In this document: piece by piece, positions 28,975-38,268 of the stretch | Layout of the letters: each line of letters starts with the position of its first letter | Position numbering within the stretch: the first letter of the stretch is position 1 | Assembly (NCBI RefSeq): GCF_045984285.3 | Contig: NZ_JBJQIK030000002.1 | Location: 1-64,000, forward strand | Direction of reading: 5' to 3' | Source: Rugamonas sp045984285 | GTDB taxonomy: Bacteria > Pseudomonadota > Gammaproteobacteria > Burkholderiales > Burkholderiaceae_D | DNA: 64,000 nucleotides | Position numbers and translations under genes: made by a program | Notes under the pieces: model-generated | Database searches by the model: none | Seen by the model: the letters and a program-made list of their open reading frames with translations, nothing else | Told to the model about the DNA's origin: nothing

Positions 28975-30601
28975 ATTCGCCCGCCTGTTCGCCGAACTGG
29001 ACGAAACCACCGCCACCAACCGCAAGCTCGATGCGCTGAAGACCTATTTCAGCAGCGCCGCGCCGGAGAATGCGGCGTGGGCCGTGTATTTCCTTGCGGG
29101 CGGCAAGCCGCGCCAGGCAGTGCCCGTCAAGCTGTTGCGCCAGTATGCGACCGAATATGCAGGCCTGGACGACTGGCTGTTCGACGAGTGCTATGACGCC
29201 GTGGGCGACCTGGCCGAAACCATCGCCCACATCTTGCCTGAACCGAAACATCGCAGCGACATCGGCCTCGCAGAATGGGTGGAGCAGCGGATTGCGCCGC
29301 TGCGCGGCGCGCAGCCTGAAGTGATCCGCGAAGCCCTGTTCAGCTACTGGGACCAGCTCGAAACGCGCGAGCGCTTCCTGCTGGTCAAGTTGATCGGCGG
29401 CGGCTTCCGTGTCGGCGTCTCGAAGCTGCTGGTAACACGTGCGCTGAGCGCCATCGCCGCCGTGGACAGCAAGCTGATTGCGCAGCGCCTGATGGGCTGG
29501 ACCGACGGCAGCGTGAGCCCCACCGCGAAAGGCTTCCTGCAGCTGATCGCCGCGCAATCGGACCAGGAGCATGCGATGCGCGGCGGCCAGCCCTATCCCT
29601 TTTTCCTCGCGCACCAGCTGCAGGCGGCGCCGGAAACGCTGGGCGAGCTCACGGACTGGCAGGTGGAGTGGAAATACGACGGCATGCGCGCGCAACTGGT
29701 GTGCCGCAACGGCGGCAACTGGCTGTGGTCGCGCGGCGAAGACCTGATTACCGAACGCTTCCCCGAACTTGCGGCCATCCGCCTGCCCGACGGCACGGTG
29801 GTGGATGGTGAAATCCTGATCTGGCAAGCGGGCGACGCGCCGTCGCCGTTCGCCGACCTGCAGAAACGCATCGGGCGCAAAACCCTGTCGGCAAAGCTGC
29901 TGGCCGAATTGCCTGCCGCCCTGGTGGCCTACGACCTGCTGGAACGCGACGGCGTGGATCTGCGCCAGCTGCCGCAATGCGAGCGCCGCACCCTGCTGGA
30001 ACAGCTGGTGGCGGAAGTGAGCGTGCCGCAGCTGCGCATCTCCCCGCTGGTGCATGCCGAAAGCTGGGAACAGCTGGCGGAGATCCGCGAAGAATCGCGC
30101 ATGCGGGGCGTGGAAGGCATGATGCTGAAGGCGAAGCCGGCGCAGTATGGCGTGGGCCGCACCAAGGACGTGGGCACCTGGTGGAAGTGGAAGATCGATC
30201 CCTACAGCGTGGATGCAGTGCTGATCTACGCCCAGGCGGGCCACGGCCGCCGCGCCTCGCTGTACACCGACTACACCTTCGCGGTCTGGGACAGCGACGG
30301 CGAGGGCGAGCGCAAGCTGGTGCCCTTTGCAAAAGCCTATTCCGGCCTGACGGATGCGGAGATCGCGCAGGTCGATAACGCCATCCGCCGCACCACGATA
30401 GAAAAATTCGGGCCGGTGCGCAGCGTGCGGCCGACCATGGTGTTCGAGATCGGCTTCGAAGGCATTGCGCTGTCGCCGCGCCACAAATCCGGCATTGCCG
30501 TGCGCTTCCCGCGCATCCTGCGCAAGCGCGACGACAAGACGGTGGAGGATGCGGACACGCTCGATATCCTGAAAGGGCTGCTGGCCCAGGCAGGTTCATG
30601 A
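28967..30601 (+). CDS. ATP-dependent DNA ligase of the Lhr-associated cluster
   Basis: This 544-residue ligase has an N-terminal helical DNA-binding domain (residues 1-200), then the nucleotidyltransferase domain with the active-site KxDG motif at Lys236 (WKYDGMR), and the OB domain with motif V and VI-type residues (MLKAKPAQYGVG, KWKID). It seals nicks with ATP and is distinct from the NAD-dependent LigA used in replication. The ATG at 28967 has GGGGAGG 6 nt upstream and overlaps the exonuclease stop, so translation is coupled. Its own end overlaps the helicase by 4 nt. Confidence 0.93.
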   Translation: MREFARLFAELDETTATNRKLDALKTYFSSAAPENAAWAVYFLAGGKPRQAVPVKLLRQYATEYAGLDDWLFDECYDAVGDLAETIAHILPEPKHRSDIGLAEWVEQRIAPLRGAQPEVIREALFSYWDQLETRERFLLVKLIGGGFRVGVSKLLVTRALSAIAAVDSKLIAQRLMGWTDGSVSPTAKGFLQLIAAQSDQEHAMRGGQPYPFFLAHQLQAAPETLGELTDWQVEWKYDGMRAQLVCRNGGNWLWSRGEDLITERFPELAAIRLPDGTVVDGEILIWQAGDAPSPFADLQKRIGRKTLSAKLLAELPAALVAYDLLERDGVDLRQLPQCERRTLLEQLVAEVSVPQLRISPLVHAESWEQLAEIREESRMRGVEGMMLKAKPAQYGVGRTKDVGTWWKWKIDPYSVDAVLIYAQAGHGRRASLYTDYTFAVWDSDGEGERKLVPFAKAYSGLTDAEIAQVDNAIRRTTIEKFGPVRSVRPTMVFEIGFEGIALSPRHKSGIAVRFPRILRKRDDKTVEDADTLDILKGLLAQAGS

Positions 30602-33066
30602 GCAAGGCCGCTGCCGCGCAGCAGGTTGACGACTGGTTCGCCCGCCGTGGCTGGAAAGTGTTTCCCTTTCAGCGCGCCGTGTGGAAGGCCGCCATGGCGG
30701 GCGAATCGGGCCTGCTGCACGCCACCACCGGCTCGGGCAAGACCTTTGCCGTCTGGTTCGCCGCCCTGCTGCGCTCCATGCGCGCGCAGAAAGGCCGCCG
30801 CAAGGCAGGCCTGCGGGTGCTCTGGATTACGCCGATGCGCGCCCTGGCTGCCGATACGCTGCGCGCGCTGCAGGAATCCGCGTCGGAGCTGATGCCCGGC
30901 TGGACCATCGATGCCCGCACCGGCGACACCTCGTCCGCAGCCCGCGCCCGGCAGGCGCGGCACCTGCCGGACACGCTGATCACGACGCCGGAAAGCCTCA
31001 CCCTCATGCTGAGCAAGGCCGACGCGCGCGGGCAGTTCGATATGCTCGACATGGTCATCATCGACGAATGGCATGAGCTGATGGGGAACAAGCGCGGCGT
31101 GCAGACGCAGCTGGCGCTGGCGCGGCTGCGGCAATGGAATCCCGCGCTGGTGGTGTGGGGACTGTCCGCCACCCTGGGCAATCTGGAACGCGCGAAGCAT
31201 GTGCTGCTCGGTGCGGAAGCCGGCGGCGTGATCGTGGAGGGCGCCATCCGCAAGTCGCTGCTGGTGGATACGCTGATCCCGGACAACCCCTCGCGCTTTC
31301 CATGGGCCGGCCATCTCGGCATCCAGATGCTGCAGCCGGTGATCGAGGAGATCGAGCAGCATGCGACCACGCTGGTGTTCTGCAACACGCGCTCGCAGGC
31401 GGAGCTGTGGTACCAGCACCTGCTGGATGCGCGGCCCGACTGGGCCGGCATCATCGCCCTGCATCACGGCTCGCTGGACAAGGAAGTGCGCGACTGGGTG
31501 GAGCTGGGGCTGAAGAAGGGCCAGCTGAAAGCCGTGGTCTGCACATCGAGCCTCGACCTCGGCGTCGATTTCCTGCCCGTGGAGCGCGTGCTGCAGATCG
31601 GCAGCGCGAAGGGCATTGCCCGCCTGCTGCAGCGTGCGGGCCGTTCCGGCCACGCGCCGGGCCGCGTATCGCGCGTAACGCTGGTGCCCACGCACACGCT
31701 GGAACTGCTGGAGGCGGCCGGCGCCATCCAGGCCGTGAAGGACCGCGACATTGAAGCGCGACCGGTGGCCGAGAAGCCGCTGGACGTGCTGGTGCAGCAC
31801 CTCGTCACCATGGCGCTGGGGGGCGGCTTCCGTTCCGAAGCGCTGCTGGCCGAAGTGCGCACCGCCTGGTCTTACCGCAACCTGACGGAAGATGAATGGC
31901 AATGGGCGCTGGACTTCGTGGCGCGCGGCGGCCAGAGCCTCACCGTCTATCCCGAATACCGGCGTGTGCTGCCGGACGAGGAGGGCGTGTACCGTGTGCC
32001 GGATGCCGCCATCGGCCGCCGCCACCGCATGGGCATCGGCACCATCGTGTCGGAGGCCATGATCCAGGTGAAGTATATGAGCGGCGGCCGCCTTGGCACG
32101 GTCGAGGAGGGCTTTATCTCGCGCCTCAACAAGGGCGACCACTTCCTGTTCGGCGGCCGGATTCTGGAATTCGTGCGCGTGCATGAGATGACGGCCTATG
32201 TGCGGCGCGCCACAGGCGCCAGGGGCGCGGTGCCGCGCTGGCAGGGCGGCAAGATGCCCTTGTCATCGGAACTCGCCCACGCGGCGCTGGAGCAGATGCG
32301 CCTTGCCACCGAAGGCATCTACAAAGGCCCGGAGATGCGCGCCATCCGCCCGCTGCTGGAAGTGCAGCAGCGCTGGTCCGCGCTGCCCACGCCCGTCAGC
32401 ACGGTGGTGGAAAGCCTGCACAGCCGCGAAGGCCACCACCTGTTCCTCTATCCCTTCGCCGGCCGCGCCGTGCACATCGGCCTTGCCTCGCTGTTCGCCT
32501 ACCGCGTTGGCCGTGCCCGGCCCACCACCTTTTCGATAGCGGTGAACGACTATGGCTTCGAACTGCTGGCGCCGGAGAACGTCGACTGGCCCGATGTGTT
32601 CAGCGCGCTGGAGGGCAGGGACGTCGGCCTGTTCTCCACCGAACACCTGCTGGAAGACGTGCTGGCCAGCCTGAACGCGACCGAGCTGTCGCAGCGGCGC
32701 TTCCGCGAGATTGCACGCATTGCCGGGCTGATTTTCCAGGGCTACCCCGGCCAACCGAAAAGCAACCGCCAGTTGCAGGCATCGTCTTCGCTGTTCTTTG
32801 AAGTCTTCCGCAAGCACGATGCGGGCAACCTGCTGCTGACGCAGGCCCAGCGCGAAGTGCTGGAGCAGGAACTGGAGCTGAATCGCCTGCGTGCCACGCT
32901 CACGGAACTTCAGTCGCGCCGCGTCAGCTATCATGAAACGGGGCGCGCTACGCCTTTCGGCTTCGCGCTGATGGTGGAGCGCTTCCGCGAAAAGCTGACG
33001 ACGGAAAAACTGTCCGACCGCGTGGCCCGCGTGCTGCGCGAGCTGGAGAAAGCGGCGGGACCATGA
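30598..33066 (+). CDS. ligase-associated DEAH-type helicase, Lhr-like
   Basis: This 822-residue SF2 helicase is the Lhr-core form. Walker A is TGSGKT (residues 44-49), motif II is DEWH, motif III is GLSATLGN and motif VI is LLQRAGRSGHAPG. The Lhr winged-helix and beta-barrel region follows (residues 400-820). Members are 3'-5' ssDNA translocases that prefer RNA:DNA hybrids. It overlaps the ligase upstream and the PdeM gene downstream by 4 nt each, so the four-gene unit is tightly coupled. Confidence 0.93.
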   Translation: MSKAAAAQQVDDWFARRGWKVFPFQRAVWKAAMAGESGLLHATTGSGKTFAVWFAALLRSMRAQKGRRKAGLRVLWITPMRALAADTLRALQESASELMPGWTIDARTGDTSSAARARQARHLPDTLITTPESLTLMLSKADARGQFDMLDMVIIDEWHELMGNKRGVQTQLALARLRQWNPALVVWGLSATLGNLERAKHVLLGAEAGGVIVEGAIRKSLLVDTLIPDNPSRFPWAGHLGIQMLQPVIEEIEQHATTLVFCNTRSQAELWYQHLLDARPDWAGIIALHHGSLDKEVRDWVELGLKKGQLKAVVCTSSLDLGVDFLPVERVLQIGSAKGIARLLQRAGRSGHAPGRVSRVTLVPTHTLELLEAAGAIQAVKDRDIEARPVAEKPLDVLVQHLVTMALGGGFRSEALLAEVRTAWSYRNLTEDEWQWALDFVARGGQSLTVYPEYRRVLPDEEGVYRVPDAAIGRRHRMGIGTIVSEAMIQVKYMSGGRLGTVEEGFISRLNKGDHFLFGGRILEFVRVHEMTAYVRRATGARGAVPRWQGGKMPLSSELAHAALEQMRLATEGIYKGPEMRAIRPLLEVQQRWSALPTPVSTVVESLHSREGHHLFLYPFAGRAVHIGLASLFAYRVGRARPTTFSIAVNDYGFELLAPENVDWPDVFSALEGRDVGLFSTEHLLEDVLASLNATELSQRRFREIARIAGLIFQGYPGQPKSNRQLQASSSLFFEVFRKHDAGNLLLTQAQREVLEQELELNRLRATLTELQSRRVSYHETGRATPFGFALMVERFREKLTTEKLSDRVARVLRELEKAAGP

Positions 33067-33719
33067 GTGCGCTCGATATCGAAGTGGCGGGCGAGCGCGT
33101 GCTGCTGCTGCCGCAGAAGGCACTGTTCTGGCCGCGCGAGAAGATGCTGCTGGTTGCCGATATCCACTTCGGCAAGGCCGCGTCCTTCCGCGCGCTGGGC
33201 ATTCCCGTGCCGCGTGGCACCACGACGGAAAATCTCGCCAGGCTCGACGCGCTGATCGATGCTTACGGGGTGCAGCACATCTTGTTCCTCGGCGACTTCC
33301 TGCATGCGAAAGCCGCCCACGCATCCTCCACGCTGCGCGCCATGCTGGCCTGGCGCGCGCGCCACCCGCAGCTGCGGCTGACGCTGGTGCGCGGCAACCA
33401 CGACCGCCATGCCGGCGATCCCTCCGAACAACTGCGCATCGACATGGTGGACGAGCCTTTCACCATCGCGCCTTTCAGCTTCTGCCATCACCCCGACCTG
33501 CAGGCGCCGGGCTTTGTGCTGGCGGGGCATGTGCATCCGGTTTATCGCTTGCGTTCGGGATGGGAGTCGCTGCGCCTGCCCTGTTTTGTGTTCGGCGCAC
33601 GGCGCGCGATCCTGCCATCGTTCGGCGCTTTTACCGGCGGCCACCCCATCGCGCCGCTGCCCGGCGAGAGAATTTTTGTGACTGCAGAGGAATTAATTTT
33701 CCCAATTGAAATTCGGTAG
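33063..33719 (+). CDS. pdeM: ligase-associated metallophosphoesterase PdeM (Mpe)
   Basis: This 218-residue calcineurin-like phosphoesterase closes the repair cluster. The metal-binding motifs are complete: VADIHFGKAASF, LGDFLHAK, RGNHDRH and a late GHVHP. Characterised relatives are Mn-dependent DNA endonucleases/phosphodiesterases that act on single-stranded or looped DNA. It starts inside the helicase stop (4-nt overlap). No terminator is visible directly after it. Confidence 0.92.
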   Translation: MSALDIEVAGERVLLLPQKALFWPREKMLLVADIHFGKAASFRALGIPVPRGTTTENLARLDALIDAYGVQHILFLGDFLHAKAAHASSTLRAMLAWRARHPQLRLTLVRGNHDRHAGDPSEQLRIDMVDEPFTIAPFSFCHHPDLQAPGFVLAGHVHPVYRLRSGWESLRLPCFVFGARRAILPSFGAFTGGHPIAPLPGERIFVTAEELIFPIEIR

Positions 33720-33794
33720 GCGATATCCTACATTGATACCTGCGCGTGTCCTATATTGCCTCTACGGTGCTTGCCCTACTATGAGGACTCCTGA

Positions 33795-33846
33795 AGCCCG
33801 ATCGTTACAAACAAGATCGTCGCTGGTCGGTGAGAGCGATCGGGCT
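33795..33846 (+). promoter_or_regulatory. 10-bp inverted repeat upstream of the KGG gene
   Basis: AGCCCGATCG (33795-33804) and CGATCGGGCT (33837-33846) form a perfect 10-bp dyad with a 32-nt loop, in the 198-nt gap before the KGG-domain gene. No T-run follows, so it is not a normal terminator; a leader hairpin or a protein-binding site is possible. The rest of the gap shows nothing else. Confidence 0.4.
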
Positions 33847-33917
33847 GCGGGATCCCCCCAAAGTACACCTCCCGCCATAACACCTATCCCTTATGACCCA
33901 CTTCAGGAGAAACCACC

Positions 33918-34220
33918 ATGGCATCATCGAATCAGGACAACCGAGGTAGCCGACAAGGCGAATCGCAAGGCAACAAACAAAGCTCCACGCGCAACCGTGG
34001 CTTTGCATCGATGGATCCGCAGCGCCAGCGCGAGATTGCATCGCAGGGCGGCCGCGCCGCCCACGCCAAAGGCACCGCACACGAATTCACTTCCGAGGAA
34101 GCCCGCCGTGCCGGCGCCATGAGCCACAAGAACGGCAACCGCCAGAGCGCCTCGCGCGGCAATAAGCAGGACAGCCAGCAGGACCAGGCCGAAGTCCGCA
34201 ACGACAATCGACAGGGCTGA
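33918..34220 (+). CDS. KGG (stress-induced) domain protein
   Basis: This 100-residue, very hydrophilic protein has two stress-induced KGG-type repeats in its middle: GFASMDPQRQREIASQGGRAAH and EFTSEEARRAGAMSHKNG. Flanking parts are low in complexity and rich in Asn, Gln, Arg and Ser, as in Con-10/YciG-like proteins. Such proteins are induced by starvation, osmotic or stationary-phase stress and are thought to be disordered protectants. AGGAGA lies 7 nt upstream of the ATG. It precedes another small hydrophilic gene. Confidence 0.88.
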   Translation: MASSNQDNRGSRQGESQGNKQSSTRNRGFASMDPQRQREIASQGGRAAHAKGTAHEFTSEEARRAGAMSHKNGNRQSASRGNKQDSQQDQAEVRNDNRQG

Positions 34221-34253
34221 GCGCTCGACACGGAATGCGGCGAGGAGAACAGC

Positions 34254-34493
34254 ATGACGACTCCATCGGACAAATCCCGTAAGAAGAAAAACAGCGAGCA
34301 GAATTTCGTACTGGTCGATACCGATCACCCCGGCATCGGCAATGCCGATCTCCCGGAAACGGAAGTGCGGCGCGCGGACAAGCCAATTCCCGGCAACCGG
34401 CAGAGCGCGGTTGAAAAAGGTTCCCGGCAAGGAGAGGAACCTCCCGGCACCGAAGGCGGTGCACCGGGCCCGGAAGCCAGTTCCGGCGTCTGA
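34254..34493 (+). CDS. small hydrophilic protein, unknown
   Basis: This 79-residue protein is rich in Lys, Glu, Pro and Gly, with a basic start (SDKSRKKKNSEQ) and a Gly/Pro-rich tail. No signal, helix or known domain is seen; it is probably disordered. A GAGGAG site lies 7 nt upstream of its ATG. It follows the KGG gene after 33 nt and ends at a terminator, so the two are likely co-expressed under stress. I do not recognise a family. Confidence 0.6.
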   Translation: MTTPSDKSRKKKNSEQNFVLVDTDHPGIGNADLPETEVRRADKPIPGNRQSAVEKGSRQGEEPPGTEGGAPGPEASSGV

Positions 34494-34499
34494 AAAACA

Positions 34500-34527
34500 A
34501 AACCCCGGCCATGAGCCGGGGTTTCGC
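34500..34527. terminator. bidirectional intrinsic terminator
   Basis: ACCCCGGC, loop CATGA, GCCGGGGT lies between convergent genes. On the minus strand it is followed by TTTTGTTTTT, on the plus strand only by TTTC, so it is stronger for the minus-strand gene. Confidence 0.75.
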
Positions 34528-34545
34528 ATTATTGAATGCCCATCC

Positions 34546-35046
34546 TTATTGAACACCCATCGTCTTGTGCTCGCCGACATGCTTCGGCGGCTGGCCGGTG
34601 ATGGCGGCTTTGGCCATCGCAAACAGCGTCACCATCTTGCTGTTGCCGGTATCCCAATATTCCGCCGACTGCGCATGCACCTTCAGCAGTGCCAGGTGCG
34701 GGTCGTCCACACCGTCGGGGAACCAGGCCTTCACCATCGGATTCCACAGCTCCTGCGCCTTCTGCCGGTCGCGCAGCATTTCGGCGCGGCCGGAGACCGA
34801 CACATACAGGTGGTCATCGACGTCGGTGAAGGTGATGTTGACGGAGGGATTGTCGACCAGCTCGCGCGTGAAAGCCTGCTCGTCGGAGATGAAGAACCAC
34901 ATATTGCCTTCATCATCGAGCTGCTGGTTGGTGAGGGGGCGGCTGCTCATGCTGCGCGAAGCGTCAGCGGTGGTGAACATGCCGAATTTCACATCCTTGA
35001 CCTTCTCGCGCAGGTCGTCGAGCTCGTCTTTAGTGAAGAGTGCCAT
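34546..35046 (-). CDS. pyridoxamine-5'-phosphate-oxidase-like FMN-binding protein (general stress protein 26 type)
   Basis: This 166-residue split-barrel protein matches the PNPOx-like group of general stress proteins that bind FMN. Features include a FGMFTTADASRSMSSRPLT strand, DEGNMWFFISDEQAF and VSVSGRAEMLRDR, ending in a conserved W-containing helix. True PdxH residues for pyridoxal phosphate synthesis are not all present, so a flavin-linked stress role is more likely. An AGGAGAAAC site precedes the ATG. Confidence 0.85.
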   Translation of the reverse strand: MALFTKDELDDLREKVKDVKFGMFTTADASRSMSSRPLTNQQLDDEGNMWFFISDEQAFTRELVDNPSVNITFTDVDDHLYVSVSGRAEMLRDRQKAQELWNPMVKAWFPDGVDDPHLALLKVHAQSAEYWDTGNSKMVTLFAMAKAAITGQPPKHVGEHKTMGVQ

Positions 35047-35122
35047 GCTGTTTCTCCTTGTTTGTCCAGAACAAAGGACAGGGTAAGCAGAAGCGGCACG
35101 GCACTCTGTACGCGAACGAACC

Positions 35123-37381
35123 TTAGAACAGGATGTTCGCGCTCAGCTGGGCGGAACGTTCAACACCGAGACCCAGGCGGGCGCCGCTGTTGTTCAGCGT
35201 ATTGATGTAGAACTTGCCGAACAGGTTGTACACGTTCAGCTGCAGGCTCACGTTCTTGTTCACACGGTAGCTCAGCATGGCATCGGCCACGGCGTAGGAA
35301 GGAATCGACGGCACGTTCTGCAACGACACGTCCACGCTCGGGTCGATCACGCGCTTCTGCTTGGACATATAGCGTGCGCCGCCGCCCACGGTGAGGGCGT
35401 CGTTGAACTTGTAGGTGGTCCACAGCGTGGCGCTCAGGTCAGGCGACCAGCGGGTGGCGGCGCCGGCCGCGTTGTTGCCCGTGGTGCCTTCCTTGATCGT
35501 CGCGTCCATGGTGGCTATGCCGGCCGTGATGTTCCACTTGTCGGTGATCTGGCCCACTGCGCCGAGCTCAATCCCTTCCACGCGGCGCTTGCCCAGCTGC
35601 GAGTAGGTGTTGGACGCGGTGTCCAGCAGCGAGATCTCGTTCTTGTTGTCGGTGCGGTACAGGGCAGCGGTCAGCGACAGTTTCTCGCGCAGGATGTCCC
35701 ACTTGGTGCCGATCTCGATATTGGTGGTTTTCTGCGGATCCATGTTCGGATTGTTGATATTGCCCGCGGTGGCGCTCAGCGAGAAGTTCGCGCTGCCCGG
35801 CGGCGTCTGCGAATTCGAGAAGGCGGCATAGATGCTGGCGGTGCTGACCGGCTTGTACAGCACGCCGGCCTTGAAGCTGGCCAGTTCGTCCGACGCTTCA
35901 ACGCGGCCCGGCACCAGGGTGCCGACCGGCAGCGTTGGGTGGCTGGTGGCGGTCGAGGCGCTGACCGAATTGGTGGTGGTGTTGTAGTGCTCATAGCGCA
36001 CGCCACCGTTCACTTGCCACTGCGGGCTCAGTTCGATGGTATCGAAGAAGTAGGCTGCAGCGGTGCGGGTCTTGCCTTGCGTATAGACGCCGGTCAGCAC
36101 TGGCGCGAAGGCGGTCAGCGTGTCGTTCGGGTTCGGTGCGTACAGGTTGGCGGCAGCGACGGTGCCCAGGCCGCCACGGGTCGGCGTGAACTGTTCTTCC
36201 GACAGCACTTCCAGGCCGGTCGAGATGGTGTGCTTCACGCCGCCTGCCTGCACTTCCGTCACCACATTGGTGGTGTTGCCCAGGATTTCATTTTCCTGCA
36301 GCAAGCTCTGGCGCGAGCGGCTCACGGTCCAGGTGTTTTGCGCGCCCGCTGCCGTCAGCGTGTTGATGCCGGTCAGGATGCGGTCCATCTTGGACTTGCC
36401 GTAGCGGGTGGTGTTGGTCAGCGTGGTTTTTGGACCCAGCTCATGCTCGATCTTCACGGTGCCCATGTCGGCATCGACCTTTTCATAGTCGCTGGCCAGG
36501 CCGTAGAAGTTCTCGCGGTCTACGCGCGGCGCGGTGCGCAGCGCGGCGCTGGCGTTGTAGAAGCCCGGCACGCCCACGCTCGGGATGCCGCCGTCCGGGG
36601 TGTTGTCCTGGCGCACGTGCTGCGAGAACAGGTAGACGCGGGTTGGCGTGCCCAGGCCGAAAGCGATCGACGGCGCGATGCCCTTGCTTTCGTTGTCGAT
36701 GACCTTGCGGCCCATCTGGCCGCCGTTCTGCGCCATCACATTGATGCGGAAGGCGGCGTTGTCGCCGATGGTGCGGTTCAGGTCGCCCGTTACGCGCTTG
36801 GTTTCGCCGCTGTTGTAGCTGACGGTGGCGCTGGTTGCGTTCTCGCGGTTCGGCAGTTTGCTCACCAGGTTGATGTAGCCGGAGGCGGCGCCGCGGCCGA
36901 TATCGGCGCCGGCCGGGCCTTTCGAGATTTCGATCTGCTCGATATTGAAGGTGTCGCGGGTCACGGCGCCCAGGTCGCGGATGCCGTCGATGAACACCGA
37001 GGACTGGGTCGAGAAGCCGCGCATCTGGAAGGTGTCGCCGGCGCTGGTGTTGCCGTTTTCGCCCAGCTGCATGGTGATGCCCGGTGTGTTGCGCAGAGCT
37101 TCGATGACGGAGCTCGCGCCCTGTTCCTGGATCACTTCTTTCTTGATCATGGAAATGGTTTGCGGCGTATCGACCAGCGGCTGGGTCAGTTTAGGGGAGG
37201 AAACTTTGTCCGCCTTGTACGGCACGTCGGCGCTGGCCTCCACTTTCACTTCGGACATGGTCTTCTCGGCCACTTGGGCGGATGCCGCGAGCGGCAGGCC
37301 GATGGCAGCGAGAGCAAACAGGGACTGGTTCAGCAGAGGCTGGGTAGCAAGCGCGTGCTTGCGGCTACGGATAGGGGACAA
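35123..37381 (-). CDS. TonB-dependent siderophore receptor
   Basis: This 752-residue outer-membrane receptor imports a ferric siderophore with energy from TonB. It has a long signal peptide ending ASA-QVAEK, a plug domain (VDTPQTISMIKKEVIQEQGASSVIEALRNTPGI, residues 70-210) and a 22-stranded barrel ending with the C-terminal aromatic signature (SANILF). The closest general type is the catecholate/Fiu-like family. Two Fur boxes lie upstream, shared with the divergent PepSY operon, so iron repression is expected. The actual siderophore is unknown and no biosynthesis genes are nearby. Confidence 0.93.
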   Translation of the reverse strand: MSPIRSRKHALATQPLLNQSLFALAAIGLPLAASAQVAEKTMSEVKVEASADVPYKADKVSSPKLTQPLVDTPQTISMIKKEVIQEQGASSVIEALRNTPGITMQLGENGNTSAGDTFQMRGFSTQSSVFIDGIRDLGAVTRDTFNIEQIEISKGPAGADIGRGAASGYINLVSKLPNRENATSATVSYNSGETKRVTGDLNRTIGDNAAFRINVMAQNGGQMGRKVIDNESKGIAPSIAFGLGTPTRVYLFSQHVRQDNTPDGGIPSVGVPGFYNASAALRTAPRVDRENFYGLASDYEKVDADMGTVKIEHELGPKTTLTNTTRYGKSKMDRILTGINTLTAAGAQNTWTVSRSRQSLLQENEILGNTTNVVTEVQAGGVKHTISTGLEVLSEEQFTPTRGGLGTVAAANLYAPNPNDTLTAFAPVLTGVYTQGKTRTAAAYFFDTIELSPQWQVNGGVRYEHYNTTTNSVSASTATSHPTLPVGTLVPGRVEASDELASFKAGVLYKPVSTASIYAAFSNSQTPPGSANFSLSATAGNINNPNMDPQKTTNIEIGTKWDILREKLSLTAALYRTDNKNEISLLDTASNTYSQLGKRRVEGIELGAVGQITDKWNITAGIATMDATIKEGTTGNNAAGAATRWSPDLSATLWTTYKFNDALTVGGGARYMSKQKRVIDPSVDVSLQNVPSIPSYAVADAMLSYRVNKNVSLQLNVYNLFGKFYINTLNNSGARLGLGVERSAQLSANILF

Positions 37382-37461
37382 AGTGATTTCTCCAGTGGTT
37401 CGTGAAAGGCTGGCTGGTTCACGAAGTGGAGAACTGGCTGGCAGATGTTTAAGATTCGCGA

Positions 37462-37480
37462 AATGATAATCGTTCTCAAT
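37462..37480. promoter_or_regulatory. Fur box, receptor-proximal
   Basis: AATGATAATCGTTCTCAAT matches the palindromic Fur site AATGATAATCATTATCATT at 16 of 19 positions and lies about 80 nt upstream of the siderophore receptor start. Confidence 0.75.
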
Positions 37481-37529
37481 TGCATTTGCAAGCTTTACAT
37501 TACGATACGAAAGCTTCGTTGACGCCGTT

Positions 37530-37548
37530 AATGATAATCATTATCATT
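37530..37548. promoter_or_regulatory. Fur box, perfect palindrome
   Basis: AATGATAATCATTATCATT is a perfect dyad around its central base and an essentially consensus Fur site, 31 nt upstream of the PepSY gene. It should repress the operon when iron is sufficient. Confidence 0.9.
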
Positions 37549-37579
37549 TGCGAGTTGCCAGCGGTGTGCTGGTCCAGGC

Positions 37580-38248
37580 ATGTCTATTCGAAAGCAGAAA
37601 TTGAGCGGTCCCTCCCCAACCCAAGCAAAAGCCGCGACTAAGGCGGTGTGGCTGAAGAACCTGCACCAGTGGCACTGGATCAGTTCCGCACTCTGCCTGC
37701 TCGGCATGTTCCTGTTCAGCATCACGGGCATCACCCTCAACCATGCCGCCCAGATCGAGGCCACGCCCACCGTGGTGCGCCAGCAGGCCACGGCGCCGGC
37801 GCCGCTGCTGAAGGAACTGAAGGCGTTCGCCGAAGAACACGACGGCGACAAGGCGCCGCTGCCGGCAAATGCCGAGCAATGGCTGAAGGACACCTGGAAG
37901 CTCAAGGCCGGCGGCCGCAGCGCCGAATGGGCGGCGGACGAGGTCTACCTGCCGATGCCGAAAGCGGGCGGCGATGCCTGGGTGCGCATCGGCCTGGAAG
38001 ACGGCGCCGCCGAATTCGAGAATACGGACCGCGGCTGGATCTCCTGGCTGAACGACGTCCACAAGGGCCGCAATACCGGCGCGGCCTGGAACTGGTTCAT
38101 CGATATTTTCGCCGCGGCCTGCCTCGTGTTCTGCATCACCGGCCTGCTGATCCTGAAGTTCCACGCCGCTAACCGTCCCTTCACCTGGCCCATGGTTGGC
38201 CTGGGCGTGCTGATTCCCTTTGTCATTGCTCTGCTGTTTATTCACTAA
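37580..38248 (+). CDS. PepSY-associated membrane protein
   Basis: This 222-residue protein has an N-terminal membrane segment (residues 33-54) flanked by His29, His32 and His55, a periplasmic domain of about 110 residues, then two C-terminal membrane segments (173-195, 201-220). This is the short PepSY-TM type. In the family such proteins are thought to carry electrons across the inner membrane, with the flanking histidines as possible heme ligands. It heads the iron-regulated operon, directly behind the Fur box, and is followed after 20 nt by the DUF2271 gene. The electron-transfer role is inferred. Confidence 0.85.
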   Translation: MSIRKQKLSGPSPTQAKAATKAVWLKNLHQWHWISSALCLLGMFLFSITGITLNHAAQIEATPTVVRQQATAPAPLLKELKAFAEEHDGDKAPLPANAEQWLKDTWKLKAGGRSAEWAADEVYLPMPKAGGDAWVRIGLEDGAAEFENTDRGWISWLNDVHKGRNTGAAWNWFIDIFAAACLVFCITGLLILKFHAANRPFTWPMVGLGVLIPFVIALLFIH

Positions 38249-38268
38249 TCCTCAACCACAGGCACACC

